From Heterodera schachtii (taxonomy: Eukaryota; Nematoda; Chromadorea; Rhabditida; Heteroderidae), in contig SIJG01000180.1 of the NCBI GenBank assembly GCA_023374025.1, forward strand, positions 90,554 to 154,553: DNA of 64,000 bases, given 5' to 3'. The position numbers were made by a program, and so were the translations under genes. This document shows, piece by piece, positions 10,474-21,200 of the stretch (positions within the stretch are counted from its first letter, which is position 1; each line of letters begins with the position of its first letter). The notes below the pieces were generated by a model. That model had not been told where the DNA came from, did not search any database, and was given only the letters and a program-made list of their open reading frames with translations.

Positions 10474-11260
10474 GTCCATGGTATTTTAGCCGTACTAATA
10501 ACTGAGGAAACCTATTTTTTTGTCCGGTATTCAATAATCTTTTTTAACTAAAATTTCGTTGTTAAACCTAAGGTATCATGACAACTCATATTGCGTAGAC
10601 TCCTTAAGCTTTAGGCTTAAGCCTAGGCTTAGGCTTTTTGCATAAAAAATGAAAGATGAAATTTTAAAAAATTTGGTTCTTGCTTGAAAAAATGTTCAGT
10701 GATTTTCATCAGAAACTATTTTAGAACGTTTTTGGAAAAGGGAATTTTCGGTGCGCGTTCTTTTCAAAAAAATGAAATTTCCGACTTTTTACCAAAATTT
10801 TTCGAAAGTCAGAATTCCGTGGCATCCCTGGTGCAGACAACGAAAATGTTCAGCTGATATAAGAAGATAAGAAGGAATACAAATGAGACGAAAATGCGAA
10901 AAAGGATAAAGGATCTGAAATAATGATATTGGAACAGTCCCGTACCCAGAAAAAGGAGGGCACCCGAAGAGCTTTTTTTTTTTGCTCCGGGCCAAAAAAT
11001 TTTTCTCTAGTGTTATTTTTCAAAATTTTTAGCGCATGTGCGAAATTTGCGCCAAAAATAACAATTTTTTGCCGTTTTGGGTCAAATTTCAAAACCAATA
11101 GTCGCGCCGCCGGGAAATTTTTTGGAAATTTTAGGGAAAGGGCATAAAATTGCAAAGTGATATAAGGGACCAAAAGATTGATGAGGACAAATTTCTAAAA
11201 ATATAATGGAGGATTTTGCTTGGTTGCCAAATCTCAATTTTCTTTTTTCTCCAAATTGAA
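10474..11260. other. Repeat-rich intergenic stretch
   Basis: No gene seen. It contains a palindromic cluster of TTAGGC/GCCTAA words (10605-10640) and a GTGGCATCCCTG end word (10819-10830) like that of the MITE at 9865-10473. Confidence 0.5.
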
Positions 11261-11986
11261 TTATTGGTCGCAAAATTCTTTTCGTTTCTCCAACTTTTTC
11301 AGAAAGCGTTGCAAACTCTTCTCTGCTTTTGATAAATTTTCAATGATAAGTTTCAGTTTTTTCTCTGCCTTTTCCCTTTTCTTTTCCCTTTTCTCTTCCT
11401 TTGTCTCTCGCTTTTCCTTGTTTTCTTCATTTTCCCTTTTCTCTTCCTTTGTCTCTCCCTTTTCCTTTGTCTCTCCCTTATCCTCTTTCTCTCCCTTTTC
11501 TTTTGTCTCTCCCGTTTTCTTTTTCTCTGATTGTCCGCTCACTTTTCTCTCTCCCATTATTTCATTTTTCTTAAATCCGAGAAATGATTTAAATCCTTCC
11601 ATTTCCATCATTTCTCGTAACTTTTCAGCGGACACATCGCCAAACAATGCGATTTTCTCTGCATTTTTCTCATATTTTTTGGCTTACATTTTCCCTCCAA
11701 ATAATCAACCGCCCCTTGGGCACTCATTCGCTTTTCCGGATCAATGCTTAACATATTCTAAAAAATCAATTAAATCGTGAAAATTTTGAATTTTTACAAA
11801 ACAAGTATTTGATTTCTTGATATATTTTTTGCCAAAAATGGATTGATTTTATTTATTTTTGGTATATAACCAAATTAAATTAGACAAATAAATATTCATT
11901 AAAACTGTTCACTTTTTTGTCAGCAATTTCTTTATTTTTGCTATTGAAAAATTACATAAACGTGAACCAATCACCTAACACATTTA

Positions 11987-13497
11987 TAGGGTTTCTTAGG
12001 TGCTGAAAACGGCTAAACAAAAAAAAAAAATGCGCGGCAAAGCGTTTAAACCGGTTTTTGAACCGGTTTAATCACGAAAAATTGCCTTAAAAATCTGCCA
12101 AAAATCCATTTTAAATAAAAATTCCTGAACAAATTTGGTATCATTCGAAAGCTCTTGACGAGCTAAGTCTAAAAATCAGTGAATGAAGTCGAAATGAAGC
12201 AATCTGATGGGTTTCTGAACTGTTCGAAACCATTAGAAAATATTTAAAATACTTTAATAGTATTAAAAATTTGAATTTTAACCATCTTCTTTTACTTTAC
12301 CACCAACTTTCTACCATGAACAGATTAAAATTGCACTGATTATTTTAAATAAATAGACAAAATAATGTTTAAATACCTAGAAAATTTGTAGAATAAATTT
12401 AAACAATTATTATTTATGGATTAACTTTTTTGTAATTTTTTTTTTTTACTATTTAAGATATTTCGGCATTTAGAAGGCTATTCATTTAAAAATTTGCATT
12501 GGAGTTGACTGATTGGCGGGGGCCCTGCAGTCAACCGCCTGCTGAGGCGCTCGTCAGACTTTTTCCTCCGCCCTCCGTCTCGCCCCACTACTTGCTCAGT
12601 CTACGAATGCTCCTTTTGCGTATTTTTGCTTTTAAATTATTATTTCCCGTTTGTTATTTCTTAGTTACTGAAGTGTCCATTTTCACCGGGACTCAGTTGT
12701 CCCATGCTTAGATTGCGTCGGTCCGATTTCTTTCTATGATTTTAGACAAAGCTCATCAAGAGCTTTCGAATGATACCAAATTTTCGAGGATTTTACCTTT
12801 TTCAAAGGTTATAATTAGGGATGATATTTATAGGCACTAAAAACCGCCAAAATAGGTAGACTTTTAGGCTCTAAAAACCCCAAAATAGGGCACTAAAAAT
12901 CCTCAAATTTAGGGGGTGTAAAATGACAAAATTCATTCAAAAAGGTAAAAAAAAAATTAGGCCAAATCAGTACATAGATAATAATTTTTTAAATCAAAAA
13001 TTTTTGTGAAGAAAATAAATAAATAAATTTTGGAGATGAATTTTTGAAACTTTTTTCATTTCTTAGGGGTATATTTTTGAAAATTTTCGGGGTCAATTCT
13101 TAGGGGTGTATTTTTAAAATTCCCAAAAAATCGATTCTTAGGGGGTGTGTTTTTCGTTTTTATTGCATTTTTATCAACAAATTTTGGACAAAACGCCAAA
13201 ATAGGCTCTCTCAAAAATTTTTAGCCTTTTTTAGGCGCTAAAAATAAAAGCCTAAAAAATAGGCACTAATAACTCGAAAAGTAGCTTAACAACAGCCCAA
13301 AAAAACATGTTTTTTGTGCGTTTCAGGCCACGGGGATCTCAGGAAAAAAAGAGGCTTTTGCCTAAAAATATCATCCCTAGTTATAATTGCCCAATTTTGT
13401 CCATTTTTTCGTGATTTCAACCGGGTTAAAAACAGGTTTCAACGCTTTACCGCGGTTTTTTGGTGGCTTAGCCGTTTTCAGCACCTAAGAAAACCTA
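11987..13497. mobile_element. MITE with TA-type ends in the last kinase intron
   Basis: Inverted ends share TTCTTAGGTGCTGAAAACGG; the left starts TAGGGTTT and the right ends AAAACCTA, each next to TA, as in Tc1/mariner-type elements. Inner arms also match inversely (an ATTCGAAAGCTCTTGA-like word and an AACCGG..GTTTAA word). It contains a second MITE (12816-13379) and a stretch (12497-12612) shared with the core of the fold-back element at 40.2 kb. Confidence 0.65.
12816..13379. mobile_element. Nested hAT-type MITE with 8-bp TSD (GTTATAAT)
   Basis: The 564-bp element has ends TAGGGATGATATTT...AAATATCATCCCTA, with perfect direct repeats GTTATAAT at 12808-12815 and 13380-13387. The interior is made of AAAATAGGCACTAAAA-type words. 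It sits inside the MITE at 11987-13497 and is therefore younger than it. Confidence 0.85.
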
Positions 13498-13810
13498 TAG
13501 AAGTGTTTTTATGCAATTTGGAGTCTGGGACCTAATTTTTCATATATTTTATGTGTACATTTTGCCATTGCTTACCACCGAAAGGAACACAATCTCTGGC
13601 ATTTCTGTCCAAATGGAGAGAATGTCCTCAATTACTTGCCAATAAATTTCCCACCAATCTTTTGATCCATGAAAAGGACAATAAAATGGTAGCCTCATCG
13701 GATCAAAAAGAATTTGATTGGCATTTTGTTTGTCCAATGCTTTTCCATGTTTCGCGAATAACTGTGGTAAAATATCAAAAATAACAATCATAACAACTGT
13801 AAATACAATA

Positions 13811-14842
13811 TCACTCAACAAAATAGTTTCCCTGGACCCTAACAACCTTTCTCCAACGAGAAGGAAGTTTCCTAATGCCGCGACGGAAAAAATCTGTGCC
13901 GATCTTTGAGGTCAGGTACTGCCCCACCGCCTCCTCGACCTCGGCGTCTTCAGTGAAGCGCCTACCCCGTAAAAAGTTTTTGAGAGAAAGAAAAAGGTGG
14001 TAATCCGAGGGGGCTAGGTCAGGGCTATAAGGCGGGTGGGGCAACACATTCCAATTCAATGTCTGGGAAATGTACTGGGTTGTCAAATGAGAACGGTGTG
14101 GCGGAGCATTGTCATGGTGAAAGAGTAGGGGACCGTCAAATTGGCCCTGCTGGCGCCGGATGCGGTAAGCGATATCCACCGCCCGCAGTTGGTTTATGTA
14201 TCTATTACTGTCCAAAATAGTGCCAGGTGCCAGCAGTTCCCAGTACAGTGGGCCATGTACTGACCAAAAGATACACAACATGCGCTTTTTTTGGTGCAGG
14301 TTGGGTCGGGGGACCAAAATTGGGTCTTCCTCCTTCTTTCTCCAAACAATTTTCTGTGCTGTGCCATCGTAACAGATGTAGCTTTCGTCGCATGTCACCA
14401 GCCGGTTCAGCACATAACCTCTCCGGTGTCTTGCGATGTTCGAAAGACACAGGTTTAGCCGCCGCTGTTTCTGCTGATCAGTCAGACGGTGTGCCACCCA
14501 TTTGCTCCTCATCGGCCGACGACCAGATTTCCGAAGCCAGCGCCATGTTGTTGTTTTATGGCAATGTCCCACCGACAATTCTGCGCAGGAACTTTCCGGG
14601 TGTCGTCGCAAACGTTGTGCCAAAACGTTTTTGTCCACTGTCGACGGCCTTCCAGACCCAAGTTTGCGTTTGGTGCTGTTTCTCCCCGCCCGGAATTGTT
14701 GGAACCATTTTTGCGCTTGACGAGGAGAGATCACATCCGCGCCGAGAAATTCATTCACTTTTCGCGCCGCAGGCGCCGCTTTTTCGCCTTTTTTAAATTG
14801 CTGGTGTAATAGCTTATGTGCGTGCTCCTTATTAGCGTTCAT
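13811..14842 (-). CDS. Mariner-family transposase, full-length ORF
   Basis: The 343-residue frame has no stops, the normal length for mariner transposases. The N-terminal half is the paired-like HTH DNA-binding region (SPRQAQKWFQQFRAG, STVDKNVL). The catalytic triad is visible: LVTCDESYICYD, FHHDNAPPHRS, and HPPYSPDLAPSDYHLF; I count about 35 residues between the second and third Asp, near the mariner D34D spacing. It cuts and pastes DNA at TA targets. It lies in the same strand and inside intron 6 of the kinase gene. One end is visible (see 14986-15010), but no matching inverted end follows the stop codon: only about 50 bases separate the stop from the next kinase exon. This copy may encode active enzyme but is probably unable to move itself. 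Confidence 0.93.
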   Translation of the reverse strand: MNANKEHAHKLLHQQFKKGEKAAPAARKVNEFLGADVISPRQAQKWFQQFRAGRNSTKRKLGSGRPSTVDKNVLAQRLRRHPESSCAELSVGHCHKTTTWRWLRKSGRRPMRSKWVAHRLTDQQKQRRLNLCLSNIARHRRGYVLNRLVTCDESYICYDGTAQKIVWRKKEEDPILVPRPNLHQKKRMLCIFWSVHGPLYWELLAPGTILDSNRYINQLRAVDIAYRIRRQQGQFDGPLLFHHDNAPPHRSHLTTQYISQTLNWNVLPHPPYSPDLAPSDYHLFLSLKNFLRGRRFTEDAEVEEAVGQYLTSKIGTDFFRRGIRKLPSRWRKVVRVQGNYFVE

Positions 14843-14985
14843 TTTTTTAGCTATAAAAAATTTGCAAATTGAGATATGAACAAAATCAATATACTATTTT
14901 GTAGACAACAATTAGCTTAACAAAACGGTATATAAAACATTTTATTATGTTAACAACAAAATTTTTTATAAGCCATTATAAAAAA

Positions 14986-15010
14986 GCGCCCTTTTTTATG
15001 CAACGACCTA
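14986..15010 (-). repeat. Candidate 5' terminal inverted repeat of the mariner
   Basis: Read on the minus strand the sequence is TAGGTCGTTGCATAAAAAAG plus GGCGC, starting at a TA dinucleotide 24 bases after the kinase exon-6 donor and upstream of the transposase. Position and the leading TA fit a mariner end; the partner end is not visible. Confidence 0.5.
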
Positions 15011-16759
15011 GTAATAGCATTTGTTTTGCCGTACCTCTTTCAACTCATTTTCATTGACCGAATTTAATTTTGCCCATCGAAACAATTCGCCAATCATTTC
15101 AACTTTTTCGTAGGTTGTCTCAAATTTAAGCCATTTAGTTTTTGATATTATCAAAACTTGAAAAAACGTTATTCCCGCTGACCAAATATCCATTTTTGAG
15201 TTGACCTGAGATTTGGTAAATTATTGCAAAAAAAAATATTTAAAATTCCAAGTTTAAATCTTTAAATAACCTCAATATCGTCGCCCTTATTGAACAGAAA
15301 TAAATTCTGAAATATTAACGATATTATAAAACTATTGTAAAATTAACAAAAATTAAATTTCTTATTTAATAATGAAACTGCAAAAAATAATTACAAAATT
15401 ATCTAAAATAATTATTTCTTTTTACAACTTTTCTATAAATTTCTCGAAAACTTTCGAAATGGTAAATATTTTTTTAGTTTCTTCTAACTTGAAGCAGTTC
15501 GGGTGCACTGAAGGCTTCTGTGTAGTCCATTAAATTGCGAATTTTTCCCTTTTTTTCTCTATTCGAATATAAAACGGACCCTTAAAATTTGTGTAGATAA
15601 AAAATAATTTTAATTTTGTTTATATTTGTGTATTTTAAATACTAAAAAATGTTATTTAAACATAAAAAATTTATAAATTACCGTCAAAATCGGTCAACTT
15701 AAAAGTCTTTTTGACCAGATAAGGCCTTTTTCTTTTGTTTTAATTCCACCATCTTTTCAACGACAATTAAATTGTTTAGCTTGAAATCCAAATAAATCCC
15801 AACTAAAAATAATGCTGTCAAATTTGCACATTAATTAGGAAATTCAATTAATCAACATTTCAATTTATAATTACCTTTATGAAATTCGATCAGCGGTTTC
15901 ATAATATCCTTAAGCATTTCTTTAAGCTCTTCAGGGGATAATCCTTGACCAACTTTGGCTAATTCTTCTTCCAAATCTCTTTCGCCGAGCTCCAAAATGG
16001 TCAAATTTTTTTTCTCTGTTGATTTTGATGGTTTATCAACTTTTTCATCAAAATTACCACTAAGATATTAAAAAATTTTCAATAATTAAAGTTTGTTCAT
16101 CAAATTATTTTAATTACAAATAGTTTTTTTTCTTGAATATTTTTTATAAATTTTTTTAATTATTTTTAAATTAAAATTACTAATCAATTAAGTCGATAAA
16201 GTTTTCATTCTCCCGGTCAACTTCTTTTAATTTGTTCAGAATTTTTACACTGTTTTCATATTGTATATGATAACGTTTGTTGTAAATTTTGATGATCACA
16301 CATTTGTTCTCGGGCAGATTTGCATTTTTGCCAGTAAATCCAATGTAAATCTGTAAAAATGGCACTTAAGTATGGCACCACTAAATTGACTCATAGTCTT
16401 ATTTAAATCCAATTTTTTTTCAAAAAATCCGAATTAAAATTAGCCTTTTTTATGCTGCAAAACCAAGGTTTCTATCAAAAGTTTTTCAAAATCAGGACAT
16501 CAGGCCCAAAAAATCAGATTTTGGGGTCGAAAATCAGGACTTCTTGCAAAATTGCTTCAAATCATTTATTTTTACAATTTATCCGATCAAAATGTATCAA
16601 ATATCCATGTTTTTGGTCTCCCAATACCGATTTTAACAATTTTGTGGAGGAAATTAACAAAACATAATTTTCAGTGCATTCGGGATCAAAAAACCAGATT
16701 TTTAACAATTTTTTGTGGCGTGCCTAAAAAATTTTGAGGAATGGGCGAGGGGAGAGGGT

Positions 16760-16785
16760 CCGGCGATGCCGACAGGCGCCGCCGG
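16760..16785 (+). repeat. GC hairpin repeat, copy 2
   Basis: CCGGCGATGCC / GGCGCCGCCGG around a GACA loop, one A-C mismatch in the stem, in kinase intron 1. The flanking AAAATTTT and ATTTGTTATCAGATTTTTGTCC are shared with other copies. Confidence 0.65.
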
Positions 16786-17119
16786 AAAAATTTTGTAATT
16801 TTTAATGGGATTTGTTATCAGATTTTTGTCCAAAAATTTAGAATAAAATTGGGTCACTACCCCCAAATCAGGACAAATCTGATAAATCAGGACAGATTGA
16901 AACCCTGTAAGTAAAACTCACTTCTTTTCCTTGTAAATTTAAAGGAGAATATTTGATTTCCACAAGTTTATTATTCTGCTGTCCCGGTTTCTCTGAATTG
17001 TATTTCAATGTTTTTTCCATTTTATCCGTCGGAATGCCACGGCATTCAGTAGAATTTGCAGAATAAATTTGGAAATAAAGTAGAACAAAAAGCAGCATCG
17101 GTAATAAAGTGGAATTCAT

Positions 17120-18207
17120 TTTTCTAAAAGTGTTGAAACGATGCGTATAAGTGAGTAAATTTAATTTTTATTTTTGATTTAAAAAAATAGTTAATGTTTT
17201 TTAGTTTGTATTAATTTACTGAATAAAAAAAAATTGGCTTTTGAATTGCATTTAAAAAATTCACTTTAATTTAAGCCAAAAAAGGCTGGACCTGGCCTGG
17301 ATCCAGGAAAAATCCTGGCCTGGATCCCAGGTCCAGGTCGAACTCTAATCAAAACCTTTTTTAAAATGAAAGGCAAAGAAAAAACCTTTTCTTTTTGAAC
17401 AGGGCCGGCTTTCTGGAACTTCAGGGATTTGTCCAAAAAAAAAATGATTAAAAAACTAGGATGGCACTACGTAACGTATAAATAAATTGACATTTAAAAT
17501 TAATAGTAATTTTTTAAAGGAGACTTAGAAGAAATATTTTAAAATATACAATTTTAGAAAAATAGCCAATTTTTGCTAATTTTTTAAATTGAGCGATTAG
17601 CTCCACTCTTATAAAGCCACAAATGAGGAGAAAGAGGCGGAGGAGATAGAGTAATTATTTATAATTTGCCAAAATTGAAGTGATCACTTAAAGGACCAAT
17701 TCAATAATTCACTATAATTGTGTAAAATTGAAGTGATCACTTAAAGGGCCAATTCAATAAATCACTATAATCTGCCAAAATTGAAGTAATCACTCAATTT
17801 TGTCAATTTAATATTAACAAATAATTTTATTTGGATTGGAAGAAAGTAGAAATTTTATTAAAAAATTAATGTAACCCGCAGACCTAAAAAAACTATTTTT
17901 ATTAAAAAAGTTCTTTGACCGGTACCGGTGCTGCAAAGTACGGTAGGTACTGGTAACGCTTGTCTTGATTCCGAAAAACACACACAAGCATTTAATCCAG
18001 AATTGCGGTTTCTCAAAACACAAAATTATTTTTTACCCTAAAATAGAGGGGCCATGGTTTGTTTGTTTTTGGTATTTCCTTTTCCTAATTTATTTTAATT
18101 TTACTAAAAATCGGCATTTTATTATGCAAAAAATAAATTCAATCGACCCGTAATTGAGCCTCATTTATATATTCTTCATCATCATTATCATCATCACCAA
18201 TTGCTGC
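17120..18207. other. Intergenic region between the kinase and P3H-like genes
   Basis: No coding frame of note. It holds a palindromic GGCCTGGATCC cluster (17285-17340), the tandem repeat at 17669-17800 and AT-rich filler. It should hold the promoter of the kinase gene (start at 17119, minus strand); I see no clear motif. Confidence 0.5.
17669..17800 (+). repeat. Tandem repeat of about 53 bp, 2.5 copies
   Basis: Each unit contains AAAATTGAAGTGATCACTTA followed by CCAATTCAATAA and TCACTATAAT. The unit carries the palindrome AAGTGATCACTT. Confidence 0.85.
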
Positions 18208-21200
18208 TCATCGATTCATTCGCAGAATATGACGGCACAGCCGGCGAACGTTGGGTTGGCCCCAATTTGGCCACATTTGCCCCCTTCGGCACTGTCGTCG
18301 GTGTCCAATTGAGTCACAATGGTCCCACGTTCGCACCCCTCCCGCGTCAGTACCATGCATGAAAAAAAAATTGTTTTTGTATGTAAATAGCTCCAAAATT
18401 TCGGGAACAAGAATGAAGGAATCGGATACGAATTACTTGACTGACCTGGCAGTTTAAAAACGTTGGAAAGGAATCGGCATAATTTTCTGGACATTTTGCT
18501 GTTAGGGGCCCCGAAAAATTCGATAGGGGGAGGGAGACCCTTATGTTTTGCAATTTTTTTTGCCATAAGTCGTGAAAAGTTTTCACTGGGGTTTTCGGGG
18601 TCGCTGATCACGAATATAATCAACAACTTCCAATCCATACAAAAGGATCTCCCCTTTAAAAATTTTTCGGGGGCCCTCAACAGCAAAAGTGCCGGTTTCG
18701 GATTCCCATAACGGCATTTTGCCTTTGATCAAATAATGCCAGGTTCAGGGTTCGAAATTTGCAAAAAATAGTTCAGTGTAAAGTGTCGAAAATGTACCAT
18801 TCGGTGCACATGCCAGCCAATCAAAGTTGGGTGGGTCCGTCTCGAACTGTTCCACAATTCGTCGACGCAACTCATCCACCAGAAGGCGGTACTGAGCTGG
18901 CAACGTGCCGATGGCCGGAAAAAGGTCGCCAACTGAGCGTAGAAAACGGCACTCGCTCGGTGAAAGAATTGGTGAACGGAAGCGAGAGTAATCGAACAGG
19001 TCCTCGTCATTGGCCGAAGCGGAGGGCACAGACGGTGAAAAATGGGAGAGAGTGGACGGCAGTGAAGCAGAGGAATGGTCAGAGTGCAACTCAAAATGTA
19101 AAAAATTGGGGTGGTAAATTGATAAAGAAGAATTCTCGAGAATTGGGTTAGCCAATCGTTCTCGAGAAGAGGCGGGGGGAGGGACCAAGAACTTTGCACA
19201 AAAGTTATGGTCAAAAGTGCACAATAAACCAGGTTTTCTTACATTTTGACTTTTTGAAACTTAATGAAATTTTTTTTAATTTGTAGGCTAATAAAAAACA
19301 CTTAGGGCTACCGAAGACACCAAGAAAAAAATCTAGATAATTTGTAAAATTTTTATTAGAAATAAATAACTTTGATCATAAAAAATTCTCATCAAGAATT
19401 CCCGTTCAGCTGGTAGAACACCGGTCCGGAAAGCCAAGGACGCCCGCTTAAATCCGGACCGCCCCAAAGTTTTCCCATCAAAAGCTTCGACAGCTTATTC
19501 ATACATTCAGCTTCATTATTTTTCATGGGCCCCCTACCGAGTGAGGGGGAAAATGCGATTTGTTTTTTGGTTTTTCGACTTCTCTCTCGTTTCTTATTCG
19601 GAATTAGGAGATTTTTGGGACTTCTGTAATTATGAGTTACGAAATTCCGTAATTGAACAACTCACAATTCATGCCCATTTACACCCAACCCTCCTGGTGG
19701 TCCAGGGTCCCGTTCATCTTACCCTGGCCAAGCTGAAGTGTTCGTCAACAAATTTGACAAAAGCGCCCTCCACCGCTTCTCGGCGGACAAACTGTCGCAC
19801 TTCCTTGACAAAATGTCATTAAAATCGGTGACAATTTTTTGAAATTTGAATTCACAAAAAAAAACACCTCGGATGGCCTGAACAGTGCGTCCAACTGTTG
19901 CCGGTCCATCGTTGGCGAGCCGTACAGCTGCCGATAGGTGTGCTTGTTCCACCGCATCACCACACTTTTTGGGCGCAAAAGCAACGCATTTGCGACCGAT
20001 TGGCACGCGTCTCGTCCGTGCTTTACTGTGCCATAAAAATGTATACAAATTTGAGCCAGAACACACCAGCAGGGTGTTCGTGCTGATATTCGAGTTCAAC
20101 TCGACAAAGTTTCGGATGGCAAGTTTCGAGTCAAAGAACCAAGTCCCGGCCTCAACGTGAAAAGTCATTGATTTGAGGTCTCTCTTAGTCTCGGGGGGTC
20201 AAATTTGAGAAGTCTCGGGTTTTGGACTCTAACTTATTTGTTATGTGTCTTCGTGCTCAAGATTCAGTTTTGACTCGAGAAAAGCACCGATTCTTTGAAT
20301 TTGGTAAAAATAAATTCCGGCCCAAAAGTCGCAAGAAAACGGAAAAAAATGGATGAAAATTGGGTTGGAACGAGGGGATGAAATAGGTAAAAGAAATTCG
20401 CAAAACTCACATTTAAATTGACAAATGTGCAGGTATTCAAAATGGGAAACAAGCAGATGTGCCATTGGGTGCCCGTTCAGTGATTGCAGCCGTGCCGAAC
20501 ACTTTTGACGACAGCGCAACACGGAGGTGTAAAAGCCGAAAAAGAAATGACAAAAATCCAAAATTGCGGATTCAGTTTGACTCAAAATTTATTGGCACTC
20601 ACATACAATTACTGTATACCCTACAAGCGTTTATCGTAGGCGCCGTCGGATAAAATTTTTGAAATGCCATTTATGTTTCAAGTAAATTTGCTTAATGTTG
20701 TCCATAATTTCGAGAATATTTTGGTAGCACTCATGCGTACAATGCCATGCCACTCACTAGTCACGACTATTGCCCACTCCGGCATTGCACCGTCGACGGC
20801 ACTCCAATCCAGCTGATCCTCAGCACAACGCACGGCACTCCTCCAGCGCATCCCAAAATGCCGTCAGTGACTGGCGGAACGAGTTCAAGCAGTTCAACCA
20901 TTGGCTAGCGTCATACGCTCGCACCGCTTTCATGTACAGTTTCTATTTGTTTGGGGCGTCAGCGATTTCGAAAACAATGGACAATTGGAGTGTGAGAGAA
21001 ATTAGTTGCATTTTGGCACTGATTATAAATTTAAAAATATTGATCAAAAAATACATCGAGCGGAAAGTTCGTCAGTGATACTGTACTTTTAACACGCTTT
21101 TAAACAGAGCCAAAATGGTAAAGAAAGTACGTATAATGGATCCATTACAGTATGTCACTAATTAATACAGTATGTTACAATACTGCTTTTTTAAAAATCC

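Larger units (their letters stand above)
11261..17119 (-). pseudogene. Secreted protein kinase gene, eight exons, two single-base frameshifts
   Basis: Exons: 17119-16922, 16350-16181, 16059-15875, 15802-15682, 15580-15489, 15205-15035, 13761-13576, 11757-11261. All but the frameshifted exons agree in phase. The N-terminus is a signal peptide (MNSTLLPMLLFVLLYFQIYS). Kinase landmarks in order: CVIIKIY (VAIK Lys), ILELGERDLEEEL (hinge), YLDFKLNNLIVV (D, K and N of the catalytic loop kept; HR replaced by YL), LTDFDG (DFG variant), FSAPELLQ (APE), KMDIWSAGITFF (subdomain IX), MLSIDPEKRMSAQGAVDYL (subdomain XI). A Lys/Glu-rich coiled-coil tail follows. No glycine-rich loop is clear. Exon 4 is one base too long for its phase, in an A5 run before DFD; exon 8 shifts frame at an A6 run before the tail. 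So it is either a pseudogene or a real gene with assembly indels. A secreted kinase in a nematode would suit an effector-like role, which is inference. Confidence 0.75.

Noticed and set aside
14227..14809. Open frames on the strand opposite the mariner transposase
   Set aside because: Antisense shadows of a well-supported transposase.
18216..18686. 156-codon minus-strand frame
   Set aside because: Mostly runs through intron and repeat DNA; only its last 43 codons, in another frame, may be a P3H exon.
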